Origin: an uncultured Alphaproteobacteria bacterium
GTDB lineage: Bacteria; Pseudomonadota; Alphaproteobacteria; Micropepsales; Micropepsaceae
NCBI GenBank assembly: GCA_902826695.1
Contig: CADEFU010000010.1
Coordinates: 118,349-182,348, forward strand
DNA: 64,000 nucleotides
Reading direction: 5' to 3'
The notes under the pieces: model-generated
The model's input: the letters and a program-made list of their open reading frames with translations, nothing else
Told to the model about the DNA's origin: nothing
The model's database searches: none
Program-made: the position numbers and the translations under genes
Shown here: piece by piece, positions 45,661 through 53,848 of the stretch
How the letters are laid out: each line of letters starts with the position of its first letter
Position numbering within the stretch: position 1 is the stretch's first letter

Positions 45661-46194
45661 ATGATCCGGCTGTTCACCGCGATCGAGTTGCCTGAGAGCG
45701 TGCGGATGCGACTGACGCTTCTGCAGGGCGGCGTGCCCGGGGCGCGCTGGTCGCCGACGGAGAACTTGCATCTGACACTGCGCTTTATCGGCGAAGTGGA
45801 TGAGGCGACGGCGAACGATATCGACGACGTGCTGAGCACGCTGAAGGCGGCGGCGTTCGACTTGACGCTCAAGGGCGCCGGCGAATTCGGCGGGCGCGAT
45901 CCGCATGCGCTGTGGATCGGCGTGGCGCCAAGCGAGCCGTTGCTACGGCTTGCGGCGAAGATCGAGAGCGCGTTGCAGCGGATGGGACTTGAGGCGGAGA
46001 CGCGTAAGTATACACCGCATGTCACTGTCGCTCGCTTGCGGGATGCGCCGCTTGCGAAGGTGCGCGAGTTTGTGAGCGCGCATAGCCCGTTCGATAGCGG
46101 GCCGTTCGCCGTGCGCGCGTTCGCGCTTTACTCCAGTCATCAAAGTTCACGCGGCAGCCTCTATCGGCCTGAGCGGACCTACGCGCTCGACTAG
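45661..46194 (+). CDS. thpR: RNA 2',3'-cyclic phosphodiesterase ThpR
   Basis: A 177-aa 2H phosphoesterase with both catalytic motifs, HLTLRF (about residue 37) and HVTVAR (about residue 120). The family opens 2',3'-cyclic phosphates and is also called LigT / 2'-5' RNA ligase. Its ATG starts directly after the preceding stop; its end overlaps the zincin gene by 4 bp on the opposite strand. Confidence 0.93.
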   Translation: MIRLFTAIELPESVRMRLTLLQGGVPGARWSPTENLHLTLRFIGEVDEATANDIDDVLSTLKAAAFDLTLKGAGEFGGRDPHALWIGVAPSEPLLRLAAKIESALQRMGLEAETRKYTPHVTVARLRDAPLAKVREFVSAHSPFDSGPFAVRAFALYSSHQSSRGSLYRPERTYALD

Positions 46195-46607
46195 TCGTCC
46201 ATCACTTCGGCTTCGATGCGTTCCATGTCGGCATCGGAGAAGCCGAAGTGGTGGCCGATCTCGTGGATGAGGACGTGCGTGACGATGTCGCCTAGGGCGA
46301 TTTCCGAGTCGCTCCATTCGTCGAGGATCGGGCGGCGATACAGGAAGACGATGTTGGGCTCGCGCGGGGGGTCGCTTTCTTGCTGCTCAGTGAGGCCGGT
46401 GCCTTGGAAGAGCCCTAAGATGTCGTAGGGCGTTTCGAGTTCCATTTCTTCGACGACGTCCTCGTCGGGGAAGTCTTCGATGCGGAACAGGATGTGACCA
46501 CAGCGGTCGCGGAACCGTTTGGGCAGACGTTCAAACGTCTCGTTGGCGAGCGTTTCGATGTCGTCGAGCGACGGCGCGGTTAGTTCAAACAGGGTGTCGG
46601 TCGCCAT
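46191..46607 (-). CDS. Zincin-like metallopeptidase (PF06262 family)
   Basis: A 138-aa protein with the extended zinc motif [14 protein letters not shown] (HExxHxxGxxD), preceded by [15 protein letters not shown] and [11 protein letters not shown]. The family is small minimal zincins common in alphaproteobacteria; physiological substrates are not known. ATG at 46607 (MATDTLFEL); the open frame further upstream overlaps phhB in antisense and is not counted. Confidence 0.92.
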   Translation of the reverse strand: MATDTLFELTAPSLDDIETLANETFERLPKRFRDRCGHILFRIEDFPDEDVVEEMELETPYDILGLFQGTGLTEQQESDPPREPNIVFLYRRPILDEWSDSEIALGDIVTHVLIHEIGHHFGFSDADMERIEAEVMDD

Positions 46608-46676
46608 TGGGGCCTCGTCAAGCGGAGCGGTTGGCGCGAAGATAGACCAACGACCACGGACAATGGGAGAGGTGTT

Positions 46677-46970
46677 ATGCGGGCGAAACTCAGTCAGGCG
46701 GAGCGGGCGGCGGCGCTTCAGGAACTCTTGGGGTGGCGGGAGGATCCCGCGCGGGATGCGATCGTAAAGACCTTTGTTTTTCAGAACTTCGTCGAGGCGT
46801 TCGGGTTCATGACCCAGGCCGCGCTGGTCGCGGAGCGGATGGATCACCACCCGGAATGGTCGAACGTCTACAAGACCGTCACCGTGTTGTTGACGACGCA
46901 TGACGCGGGCGGGTTGACGAAGCTTGACGTCGACCTTGCCCGCGCCATGGATTTGGCGGCGCGCGCTTAA
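46677..46970 (+). CDS. phhB: 4a-hydroxytetrahydrobiopterin dehydratase (pterin-4a-carbinolamine dehydratase)
   Basis: A 97-aa PCD/DCoH protein: [47 protein letters not shown] contains the conserved His-His-Pro-Glu-Trp and the His of TTHDAGG that shape the pterin site. It recycles the pterin cofactor of aromatic amino-acid hydroxylases; no hydroxylase gene is in the window. Convergent with the next gene by a 4-bp overlap. Confidence 0.95.
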   Translation: MRAKLSQAERAAALQELLGWREDPARDAIVKTFVFQNFVEAFGFMTQAALVAERMDHHPEWSNVYKTVTVLLTTHDAGGLTKLDVDLARAMDLAARA

Positions 46971-47908
46971 GGATTCGCGGGCGGCGGTGTCGTGGTGGTG
47001 ACGTCAGCCGGTGGCGTCGCAGGCGCGTCGGCCGGTGGTGTGGCATCGGCTGCGGGCGGCGGCGTGGCGGCGTCCGGGGTCGCGGCGGCCGGCGCGGCGC
47101 CGGTGCCGGCGTCAGGCTCGACGGGAACCGGCACTTCTTCGGCGACAACGCGCAGCACGAGCGAGTTCAACCTCGAGATCGTTTCGGTGGACGTGTTGCC
47201 GGCGAGTTCGACCGTAACGGTCACGGGCACGGTCGCGCCGTCGCGCAAGTCGGCGGGCGTGCCGACATAGGCAACAGCCTTAGAGAGTTGATGGTCGGCG
47301 CCTGCACCGGTCCAATCGCGCCACTCTGTCACCGTGGTTTCGCCGCCGATCGAGACGATCACGCGGGCGACGCCGTCACCGGCGACGGGCTGCGCGGGCG
47401 CTGCCGCGGCAGGCGTTGCGGCAGGCTTGTCGGCAGGCGGCGGTGTGGCGCCGTCGGTTGCCGGCGGCGGTGCGCTGGCGTCGGCTGCGGCCGGCGCTGT
47501 GCCCGCGTCGGCAACGGGCGTCGCCGGTGCGGGAGCTGGTTGCGCCGGCGGCGGCGTGCCGGCCGACTTCATGTAGCCCTGGAGCGAGGCGATCGCCGCG
47601 ACGGCGCGCTCATTGGAGCCGAGCTTCAAACGCCATGTCGTCGAGAAGACCGAGGACGTCGTCTCGCCGCCCTTGCTGACCAGCTCGAATTTCGGGAACG
47701 TGACGGAGAGCATGCGGCCGTCGGTGGATTGCACCGGCTCATGCTCGGTGATGACGTTGACAACGTTCAACGTGATTGGACCGACAGGCTTTCCATCCGG
47801 GCCGACCGCTGGGCGCGAGCCCGGGCCACCCAAGAAATACCACCCGGCGACGCCGAGCACGCCTGCGACAGCGGCAACGCCGCCACCGATTACTATGTTG
47901 CGATTCAT
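46967..47908 (-). CDS. Membrane-anchored protein with two Pro/Ala-rich linkers, unknown function
   Basis: A 313-aa protein: N-terminal TM anchor ([24 protein letters not shown]), a first beta-rich domain ([34 protein letters not shown]...), a ~70-residue Ala/Pro/Thr linker, a second beta-rich domain ([33 protein letters not shown]...), and a 60-residue Ala/Pro/Asp tail. It probably sits in the inner membrane facing the periplasm. The long low-complexity regions could cross the wall or hold proteins apart. Family not recognised. Confidence 0.7.
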   Translation of the reverse strand: MNRNIVIGGGVAAVAGVLGVAGWYFLGGPGSRPAVGPDGKPVGPITLNVVNVITEHEPVQSTDGRMLSVTFPKFELVSKGGETTSSVFSTTWRLKLGSNERAVAAIASLQGYMKSAGTPPPAQPAPAPATPVADAGTAPAAADASAPPPATDGATPPPADKPAATPAAAAPAQPVAGDGVARVIVSIGGETTVTEWRDWTGAGADHQLSKAVAYVGTPADLRDGATVPVTVTVELAGNTSTETISRLNSLVLRVVAEEVPVPVEPDAGTGAAPAAATPDAATPPPAADATPPADAPATPPADVTTTTPPPANP

Positions 47909-48008
47909 CCGATAGTCCCCTGTGACAAGGTTCGAGATTCTGCGGCGCGGACCTTAGCCAGCACCGCAGAGTTCGAGCAAGATTGCGCACTTGGCGCATG
48001 TGCATTCC

Positions 48009-48036
48009 GACACAGGAACGCGGTATTTCCTGTGTC
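48009..48036. repeat. Inverted repeat with 10-bp arms (hairpin without T-run)
   Basis: GACACAGGAA (48009-48018) and TTCCTGTGTC (48027-48036) are perfect complements around an 8-nt loop, lying 14 bp after the SDR stop and 100 bp before the next gene on the same strand. It has no T-run in either direction. It may be an mRNA 3'-end stabiliser, a weak terminator or an operator. Confidence 0.5.
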
Positions 48037-48049
48037 AATCTGACGCCGC

Positions 48050-48835
48050 CTAGCGCGGCGCCATGCGAATCGCGCCGTCGAGGCGGATCACCTCGCCGTT
48101 GAGCATCGAGTTCTCGCAGATGTGGCGCGCGAGTTTTGCGTACTCGTACGGGTGACCAAGGCGAGACGGGAACGGCACTTGCGCGCCCAAGCTCTTCCTC
48201 ACTTCTTCCGGTGCGCCGGCGAGCAACGGCGTGTTGAAGAGGCCCGGCAGAATCGTGCAGCAGCGTACGCCGTCGCGCGAGAGGTCGCGTGCGATCGGCA
48301 ACGTCATGCCGACAATGCCGCCCTTCGACGCCGAGTAAGCGGCTTGACCGACCTGACCGTCTTCGGCGGCGACCGAGCCCGTGTTGATGATCACGCCGCG
48401 CTCGCCGTCTTCGGTCACCGGATCGAGGGACAGCATGCCGGCTGCCGACTTCGCGAGGCAGCGAAACGTGCCCACGAGATTGATCTGGATCAGGCGGTCG
48501 AAATGCTCCGTCGGGTGCGCGGCGACTTCGGGCGAGTCCTTCTTGCGGCTTGCCGTCTTGATCGCGATGCCGGTGCCGGCGCAGTTGATCATGATGCGCT
48601 CTTGCCCCAAGGCCGCGCGCGACTTCTTGAAACCGTCGATCACGCTTTGCTCGTTCGTGACGTCGACTTCGCAGAAGACGCCGTCGATCTCGGCGGCGAC
48701 TTTCTCGCCGCGTGCCTTGTCGCGGTCGAAGATGGCGACGCGAACACCGGCGGCGGCGAGTTCGCGGGCGGTGGCTTCACCGAGGCCGGAGGCGCCGCCG
48801 GTGATGACGGCGGTGACGGAGCGATTGAGCTGCAT
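48050..48835 (-). CDS. SDR oxidoreductase, 3-hydroxyacyl-CoA dehydrogenase type 2-like
   Basis: A 261-aa SDR with TAVITGGASGLGEATARELA (cofactor), INCAGTGIAIKT (in the position of NNAG), the active site YSASKGG with upstream Ser, and FPSRLGHPYEYAKLARHI near the end, which is the pattern of HSD17B10/type 2 3-hydroxyacyl-CoA dehydrogenases. Cofactor NAD is suggested by Asp in VAIFDRD. ATG at 48835 (MQLNRSVTAV). Confidence 0.9.
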   Translation of the reverse strand: MQLNRSVTAVITGGASGLGEATARELAAAGVRVAIFDRDKARGEKVAAEIDGVFCEVDVTNEQSVIDGFKKSRAALGQERIMINCAGTGIAIKTASRKKDSPEVAAHPTEHFDRLIQINLVGTFRCLAKSAAGMLSLDPVTEDGERGVIINTGSVAAEDGQVGQAAYSASKGGIVGMTLPIARDLSRDGVRCCTILPGLFNTPLLAGAPEEVRKSLGAQVPFPSRLGHPYEYAKLARHICENSMLNGEVIRLDGAIRMAPR

Positions 48836-48905
48836 GGATGCGTTTCCTTTGCTAGAATTCGTGTGGCGCTTACTTAGCGAGGCGCAGGGCCGGAGGCTAG
48901 ACGCG

Positions 48906-49112
48906 GTGGATTTCGGGCGCTGGTTGGTTGTCGTCGGGGTCGTGCTCGTCGTGGTTGGGCTTTTGTGGCCGTATCTCGGCCGGTTAGGCCTTGGGCGGCT
49001 GCCCGGCGATATCGTCATCGAGCGCGAGGGCTTTTCGCTCTATATTCCGATCACCACATGTCTCCTCATCAGCGCCGTTGTGACGCTAGGGTTTTGGTTG
49101 TTCCGCAAATGA
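48906..49112 (+). CDS. DUF2905 small membrane protein
   Basis: A 68-aa protein with two TM helices (FGRWLVVVGVVLVVVGLLWPYL and TTCLLISAVVTLGFWLF) joined by LPGDIVIEREGFSLYIPI, the DUF2905 signature. Function unknown. Start GTG at 48906 with GGAGG nine bases upstream. Its stop overlaps the DUF1232 start (ATGA), so the two are coupled. Confidence 0.85.
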   Translation: MDFGRWLVVVGVVLVVVGLLWPYLGRLGLGRLPGDIVIEREGFSLYIPITTCLLISAVVTLGFWLFRK

Positions 49113-49486
49113 AAACACAAATGCCCCCGCTGGACGGCGAGATCATCCTTCCCGACCGTATGGCGCGCGACGAGCGCATTGTGCGCGAAGGATTTTGGCG
49201 CACGCTCAGGCGTTTCGTCGGCAGGATCCCGTTCGCGGAAGACGTGGTTGCGGCGTATTACTGCGCGCTCGACCGGCGCACACCTCTTCACGCGCGCGCC
49301 ATTCTTCTGGGCGCGGTCGCCTATTTCGTGACACCGTTGGATGTCATCCCTGATGTGGTCGTCGGCCTCGGCTTCACCGACGATGCGACCGTGCTTGCGA
49401 CCGCTATCGCGATTGCCGGGGCGCATATCCAGGTCGAACATCGCGAGGCGGCGCGGCGGGTGCTGCTGATCGAACGGCGCGGCTGA
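49109..49486 (+). CDS. DUF1232 (YkvA-type) protein
   Basis: A 125-aa protein with the conserved DUF1232 segment ARAILLGAVAYFVTPLDVIPD, a semi-hydrophobic helix ending in the P-x-D-x-I-P-D motif, then LGFTDDATVLATAI. Function unknown. Starts within the DUF2905 stop (4-bp overlap). Confidence 0.9.
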   Translation: MKTQMPPLDGEIILPDRMARDERIVREGFWRTLRRFVGRIPFAEDVVAAYYCALDRRTPLHARAILLGAVAYFVTPLDVIPDVVVGLGFTDDATVLATAIAIAGAHIQVEHREAARRVLLIERRG

Positions 49487-49518
49487 AAACGCGCCTTCGC
49501 CCGGATGCAAAATCTTAT

Positions 49519-49589
49519 CCGTTAGATGCGTTAGATTGGCCGTTTTCTGCGGTTTCATCCGTTAGATATCCGTTAGATTGGCGTTAGGT
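49519..49589. repeat. Array of five SCGTTAGRT 9-mers
   Basis: CCGTTAGAT at 49519, 49559 and 49570, GCGTTAGAT at 49528 and GCGTTAGGT at 49581 all run in the same direction (starts are 9, 31, 11 and 11 bp apart), in the gap between the convergent DUF1232 and GST genes. The pattern recalls the CCGTTACAT array at 1955-2013. No coding reason is clear. Confidence 0.6.
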
Positions 49590-49667
49590 GTCCGTTTGCC
49601 GGTGTCGGAGACCTGAAGGCGCGCATTCTTTTGGTCCAGCCCCCGTTTCGTGGGGATGGATTGCTTG

Positions 49668-49682
49668 GAACAAAAATAGAAC
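49668..49682. promoter_or_regulatory. SOS-box-like sequence GAAC-N7-GAAC
   Basis: GAACAAAAATAGAAC fits the alphaproteobacterial LexA site (GTTC-N7-GTTC, read on the other strand), including the A/T-rich spacer. It lies in a convergent gap with no recognised gene start on either side. A match of this kind is expected about twice by chance in a window this size, so function is uncertain. Confidence 0.35.
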
Positions 49683-49727
49683 ATACTGATCGGAATTACA
49701 ATGTGGCGCTCTCGGCCGACGCCGCGG

Positions 49728-50717
49728 CTACAGTCCGCGCACGCCCGCTTTGTCGAGGATGACGTCCAAAGCTGCCCGGTCCTTGATGGCGGCGTATTTG
49801 GCGCGGAGCGCGTCGAGCGATTTCGCGTGGTACTTTTGTGGCTTCTGCTTCCAGGTTTTGCCGCGCAGCGCCACCGTGAATTCTTCCTCCGGATTGGCGA
49901 GCGCTTTGGCGTTCGCGACCGTCCAAGGCATGAAGAGCTCGCCGGCCCAATCGCGAATGATGGGAAAGAGCGTCGGTTCGAGCGTACCCCAGGCTTCGAA
50001 ATCGCCTTCGGCTTTTGGCCACGCCATGCGCTGAATCCAGGCAAGAACGTTTTGCGCGCGGGCTTCGATGATCGCGCCGGGCGTCGGGTCGGTCCACATG
50101 TTGTAGATCTGACCCCAGAGCGCGAAGTCGGCGAATGACGGCCTCGCACCGAAGAGATAGGCGCGATCCTTTAGATGTGCGTCGAGTTGGGCAAGCGCTG
50201 CGTGGAACGTCTCTTCGATGAAAGGCGCTGTCGTTTCGTTCGAACCCACGAACCAGACGCGGCCCGTCATGCGTTGGCGGATCTGTTCGGCGAAGCCCGT
50301 TTGCGTCGCCTCGTCCATCGCGGGGTTCATGGCGAGCGCCAGTCGCATCGCGCAAGCTTTTTGGTCGATCTCGCGGCACCAGCGGTAGTGGAACATCCAC
50401 TTGTTGCCCCATTCGTCGGCGAGCTCTTCAAGCAGGCACGAGAGGAAGGCGAGCGCTGGGTCCTTCGGATGGATCGAGGGTTCCGGATGGTCGCGCTCAA
50501 GGCGTTCGATGATCGGCGTCGAGTCCTGGATCGCTTCGCCGTCCGGGGTCACCACGAGCGGTACGATTTGGATCTTCGCGTGTTTCGCGTACTCGGCCGC
50601 GTTCTCGCCGCCGCGGTTCAGCCATTGGTGCGGCAGATTCTTATAGCGCGCGTAGGCGCGAACTTTGACGGAGTACGGCGACATCTCGGCGCCGAAGATT
50701 TTGTAGGGGGCGGGCAT
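49728..50717 (-). CDS. Glutathione S-transferase family protein
   Basis: A 329-aa protein with an N-terminal thioredoxin-like GST domain (YKIFGAEMSPYSVKVRAYARYKNLPHQWL, then IQIVPLVVTPDGEAIQDSTPIIERLE with cis-Pro and the glutathione-binding Asp-Ser) and an all-helical C-terminal domain (YLFGARPSFADFALWGQIY). The C-terminus is longer than in ordinary GSTs by about 90 residues. Substrate unknown. ATG at 50717. Confidence 0.88.
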   Translation of the reverse strand: MPAPYKIFGAEMSPYSVKVRAYARYKNLPHQWLNRGGENAAEYAKHAKIQIVPLVVTPDGEAIQDSTPIIERLERDHPEPSIHPKDPALAFLSCLLEELADEWGNKWMFHYRWCREIDQKACAMRLALAMNPAMDEATQTGFAEQIRQRMTGRVWFVGSNETTAPFIEETFHAALAQLDAHLKDRAYLFGARPSFADFALWGQIYNMWTDPTPGAIIEARAQNVLAWIQRMAWPKAEGDFEAWGTLEPTLFPIIRDWAGELFMPWTVANAKALANPEEEFTVALRGKTWKQKPQKYHAKSLDALRAKYAAIKDRAALDVILDKAGVRGL

Positions 50718-50782
50718 AGCAAGAACTCTCCTTGGGCGACAGAGTTTCTATGGAGTGCGCATGCGCTTGCCAAGCTGGCTCA

Positions 50783-50860
50783 CCCGGGAGCGCGGACATC
50801 TTGTCCGCTCTTGAGCAGTTGAGACTCAGTAAGAGCGGGCTGGAAGCCCGCGCTCCCGGG
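50783..50860. repeat. REP-like palindromic element (cloverleaf inverted repeats)
   Basis: Outer arms CCCGGGAGCGCGG (50783-50795) and CCGCGCTCCCGGG (50848-50860) are perfectly complementary over 13 bp. Inside are two further hairpins, GCGGACA-TCT-TGTCCGC (50792-50808) and GCGGGC-TGGAA-GCCCGC (50836-50852), so the 78-bp element can fold as a three-way junction. This is the form of REP/BIME elements. It sits between two leftward genes, GST and the carboxylesterase. No second copy was seen in the window. Confidence 0.8.
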
Positions 50861-50872
50861 TTTTGTGTCCCT

Positions 50873-52477
50873 TCATTGGAAGGCGCGACGGATCAGTCGC
50901 CACACGAGGGACAGCAGTGCAAGGGTCAAGACGAGCGCCACACCGCCGATGAGATAAAGGTTCGCCAGAACGAAGCGCACGGTTGTGTAGAGTTGGTCGA
51001 TTGCCGCGAGGTCACTTGCGTTGGGCAGCGTGCCGGCGCGGAGTTCGGTGCCGATGAGAAGCGCTTGTTCGCCGCGTTTGAACGTGGGCCAGGCGGGTAA
51101 GCCCGGGCCGTTCGGGTCGCCGGTTTTGGCGAAGTTGGTCCAGTAGGCGGCCATTGCTTCCGAGAGTTTGCGGTCGGCATCCGTCCAGGGTGCTTTCGGA
51201 TTGGGGTGGCCGAAGACGTATTGCATTTCCACGCCGTGGCGGGCGCCTTGTTCGCCGGGCGGTGTGTGATCGAAGCGATAGAGGAACGTGTTTCGGCGCG
51301 TGGCCGCGTGCAGACGCGCCCAGGCGAGCATGTCCCAACCGAAACGCATGTCGCCTTCGAACGCAACGAACGCGTCGAGCGCCTCCTTGTCGTTCGCGGG
51401 CGTTTTGGGGCCGATCAGCGAGACGATGAAGGATGGGAAGTCTTGGCGCAACAGATCGGGCAACGTCGCGACCGTGACGTTGCGCTTGCCGACAAACTCC
51501 AATCCTTCATCGGCGTTCGAACCGATCAGGAGATCGATGTCGTTTCCGCGGCCAGCCGCGAACGCATTGAACGGCGGCTCACGCAGCACGTAGCCGTCGA
51601 TGACGGCATTGGGTGAATAGCGGGCCTTCGCGATCTCGGCGGCAGGCTTTGCGCGCAGTGCCGCCAGCGATGGTGCCCCGAGTTTCGCCGCGAAGGCTGC
51701 ACCATATTTTTCCGCGCCGTCGAGTGCAAACTCCGGTGCGATCTCGACGGGCTCGAGTAAGCCACCGCTTTGTCCGATCGCGCGGCGAAACAGGCCCTTC
51801 GCAAGCGGCGAGGCACTGAGCACGCTGATCGAGATCGAGCCCGACGATTGTCCGAAGGCGGTGACGTTGCCCGGGTCGCCGCCGAACGCCGCGATGTTGC
51901 GGTTCACCCACTGAAGCGCGGCGAGCTGATCGAGGAGGCCGTAGTTGCCCGAGGCCTTGTTCGCCGACTCGCGCGTGAGGCCCGGATGGGCGAGAAAGCC
52001 GAGCGCGCCGAGGCGATAGTTCGCGGTCACGACAATGACGCCGCGGCGCGCCAACTCATCGCCCGCATAGAGCGGGGTCGACGCCGTGCCGTTCACAAGG
52101 CCGCCGCCGTAGATCCAGACCATGACGGGCAAGTTTGTGCCGGGTGCGGCGCCGCCGGGCACCCAGACGTTCAGAGTGAGGCAGTCTTCGCTCATCGGCT
52201 CCGGCGGTGCGTCCTCAGGGTAGGAGCCCTTCTGCATGCAGACGGGTGAGAAGCGGTCGGCGAGCTTTACGCCGGGCCATGGCGCCACCGGCTCTGGCGC
52301 GCGCCAGCGGAGCGGGCCAACGGGAGGCGCCGCGAAGGGGATGCCTTTGTAGGCGGTGACGTCGCCGGTCCGAACGCCTTCGATCATGCCGCCATCGACG
52401 GCGATAGGGGCGGCTTGGGCTGGCGACCCCAGCCAGAGGACGAACGCCATCGTGGCAAGAAAGCTGGACCGGATCAT
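50873..52477 (-). CDS. Carboxylesterase type B with C-terminal membrane tail
   Basis: A 534-aa exported alpha/beta hydrolase. Signal peptide MIRSSFLATMAFVLWLGSPA. Conserved YKGIPFAAPPVGPLRWR, SEDCLTLNVW, WIYGGG (oxyanion), nucleophile FGQSSGS, Glu in GSNADEG and His in GARHGVEMQYVFG complete the type B family. Unusually, after the catalytic domain a TM helix (LYLIGGVALVLTLALLSLVW) and basic tail RLIRRAFQ anchor it, so it should be periplasmic and tethered. ATG 52477 follows GAGGAG. Confidence 0.92.
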   Translation of the reverse strand: MIRSSFLATMAFVLWLGSPAQAAPIAVDGGMIEGVRTGDVTAYKGIPFAAPPVGPLRWRAPEPVAPWPGVKLADRFSPVCMQKGSYPEDAPPEPMSEDCLTLNVWVPGGAAPGTNLPVMVWIYGGGLVNGTASTPLYAGDELARRGVIVVTANYRLGALGFLAHPGLTRESANKASGNYGLLDQLAALQWVNRNIAAFGGDPGNVTAFGQSSGSISISVLSASPLAKGLFRRAIGQSGGLLEPVEIAPEFALDGAEKYGAAFAAKLGAPSLAALRAKPAAEIAKARYSPNAVIDGYVLREPPFNAFAAGRGNDIDLLIGSNADEGLEFVGKRNVTVATLPDLLRQDFPSFIVSLIGPKTPANDKEALDAFVAFEGDMRFGWDMLAWARLHAATRRNTFLYRFDHTPPGEQGARHGVEMQYVFGHPNPKAPWTDADRKLSEAMAAYWTNFAKTGDPNGPGLPAWPTFKRGEQALLIGTELRAGTLPNASDLAAIDQLYTTVRFVLANLYLIGGVALVLTLALLSLVWRLIRRAFQ

Positions 52478-52638
52478 GGGGAAGGCTCCTCGAATGCTCA
52501 TGCGGAAAGTTTGGGAATTGCGCCAGGAAATGCAGCCCCGGGGGCGACCGGTTCGTCCCTGCACGGCGTCAGGCCATCACAAAAAAGGGAGAGCGGTGTG
52601 TCTGGACCTAAGGGCCGGGGCGGCCGCACACTTGGGTC

Positions 52639-53556
52639 ATGAAAACGACCGCACAAACGCTCTCAATCCGGGGCCACGACATCGGCCTCGGGTTTGTCTA
52701 TTGGCTTTCCTTCTTGATCGCGCTTGAGCCCGGCAAGGTCGCGCGCGCCATCGAGGCCGGGGCCCCGCTGTCATGGGAGGGCGAGGTGCTTCGCATTCTG
52801 GGGGCGGCGACGCTCGGCGCGTTGGCCACGCCCGCGGTTGCGGCCCTGATGCGGCGGTTTCCCATCGAAGGCGACTTTGTCCGGAAGCACCTTGTCCTCC
52901 ATGGCGCGAGTGCCGCTGCGATCGCGCTTGGCCTCATCGTGGCGTCGTGTGTGCTGGCCCCTGTGCTGAACGTTGGGGACACGCGACCGTTTCTGACCGC
53001 CCTGCCCGACCAGTTGACTGCGAACTGGCTGCTGCTTGCGTTCGTCGTTGCCGGCCTTACCGCTCTGTTGCATGTGGTCCCATCGTCATCCGAGCCGCAG
53101 CGCGCGCAGGTTCGGGAGCTTGGCGACGTGCCGGTTGCCGAAACGGCGAAGCCCTTTCTTGTGCAGGTGCAGATCAAGGCGCGCGGACGTGTCAGCATTG
53201 TCGATCTCGACACGGTCGATTGGATCGAAGCACAAGGGAATTACGTTGCGCTTCACTGTGGTGGCACGACGCATCTGTTGCGCGAGACGCTCTCGTCGTT
53301 CGAAGCGCAACTCGACCCGCGTGCGTTCGTTCGCGTGCATCGTTCGCGGCTGGTCAGCGTCGCGAGAATTGCCGCTGTCACCCCGCTCGCCAACGGCGAC
53401 GGTACGATCCGCCTTGGCGACGGAACCGACGTGCGCATGAGCCGCGGCTATCGCGAGATCGTGCACGAGCGATTGGCTGACCTGCGGCGGTCGACGATGG
53501 GCCTCAGGCAACTGCCGGCACGGCCTACCGGAGATGCGGCGTCACTTTGCGCTTGA
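52639..53556 (+). CDS. Membrane-bound LytTR-domain transcriptional regulator
   Basis: A 305-aa protein with four TM helices in the first 150 residues (GFVYWLSFLIAL, ILGAATLGALATPAVAAL, SAAAIALGLIVASCVLAPVL, WLLLAFVVAGLTALLHVV) and a C-terminal LytTR DNA-binding domain (IVDLDTVDWIEAQGNYVALHC... FVRVHRSRLVSVARIAAV...). There is no receiver domain, so it likely senses at the membrane. Divergent from the carboxylesterase across 161 bp and a likely regulator of it. Its last 32 bases overlap the next gene antisense. Confidence 0.9.
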   Translation: MKTTAQTLSIRGHDIGLGFVYWLSFLIALEPGKVARAIEAGAPLSWEGEVLRILGAATLGALATPAVAALMRRFPIEGDFVRKHLVLHGASAAAIALGLIVASCVLAPVLNVGDTRPFLTALPDQLTANWLLLAFVVAGLTALLHVVPSSSEPQRAQVRELGDVPVAETAKPFLVQVQIKARGRVSIVDLDTVDWIEAQGNYVALHCGGTTHLLRETLSSFEAQLDPRAFVRVHRSRLVSVARIAAVTPLANGDGTIRLGDGTDVRMSRGYREIVHERLADLRRSTMGLRQLPARPTGDAASLCA

Positions 53557-53848
53557 GAAGTTCGACCAGCGCGGGGTCCATGAACTCGTAGTCGTCGGGT
53601 ATGTCGAGGCAGACGACGCGGCGCGAGCCCATGCTTTTGCGAAAGCGCTTTGCGAGTTTCGTGCGGTGGGCTTTTTCCATCACGAAGATCAGCTCCGCCC
53701 ATTCGACCAGTTCGTCCGTGACAGGGTTCGCGGCGTCGTTGTTGAGGCCGGCAGAGTCGCATTCGATGCCGGGATGGTCGGCGAACACTTGTTCGGCCGT
53801 CGGGCTGCGCAAGCGGTTCATGCTGCAGATGAAGAGGACGCGGGTCAT
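53525..53848 (-). CDS. Low-molecular-weight protein tyrosine phosphatase-like protein
   Basis: A 107-aa protein starting VLFICSMNRLRSPTAEQVF, a P-loop C-x5-R-S like that of LMW-PTPases, followed by DSAGL and VTDELVEWAELIFVMEKAHRTKLAKRF. A conserved D-P acid loop (CLDIPDDYEFMDPALVELLK) follows. Length is short (family ~150 aa). It is a member of the small LMW-PTP-like family in proteobacteria whose activity is not proven. Start overlaps the LysR gene stop by 4 bp. Confidence 0.85.
   Translation of the reverse strand: MTRVLFICSMNRLRSPTAEQVFADHPGIECDSAGLNNDAANPVTDELVEWAELIFVMEKAHRTKLAKRFRKSMGSRRVVCLDIPDDYEFMDPALVELLKRKVTPHLR

Noticed and set aside
44608..45906. 432-aa antisense frame over the aldo/keto reductase and thpR
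   Set aside because: Arg-rich shadow of two well-supported genes.
50783..50860. CRISPR array or transposon end
   Set aside because: A single self-complementary element without repeat-spacer units, target duplication or transposase; fits a REP-like element.
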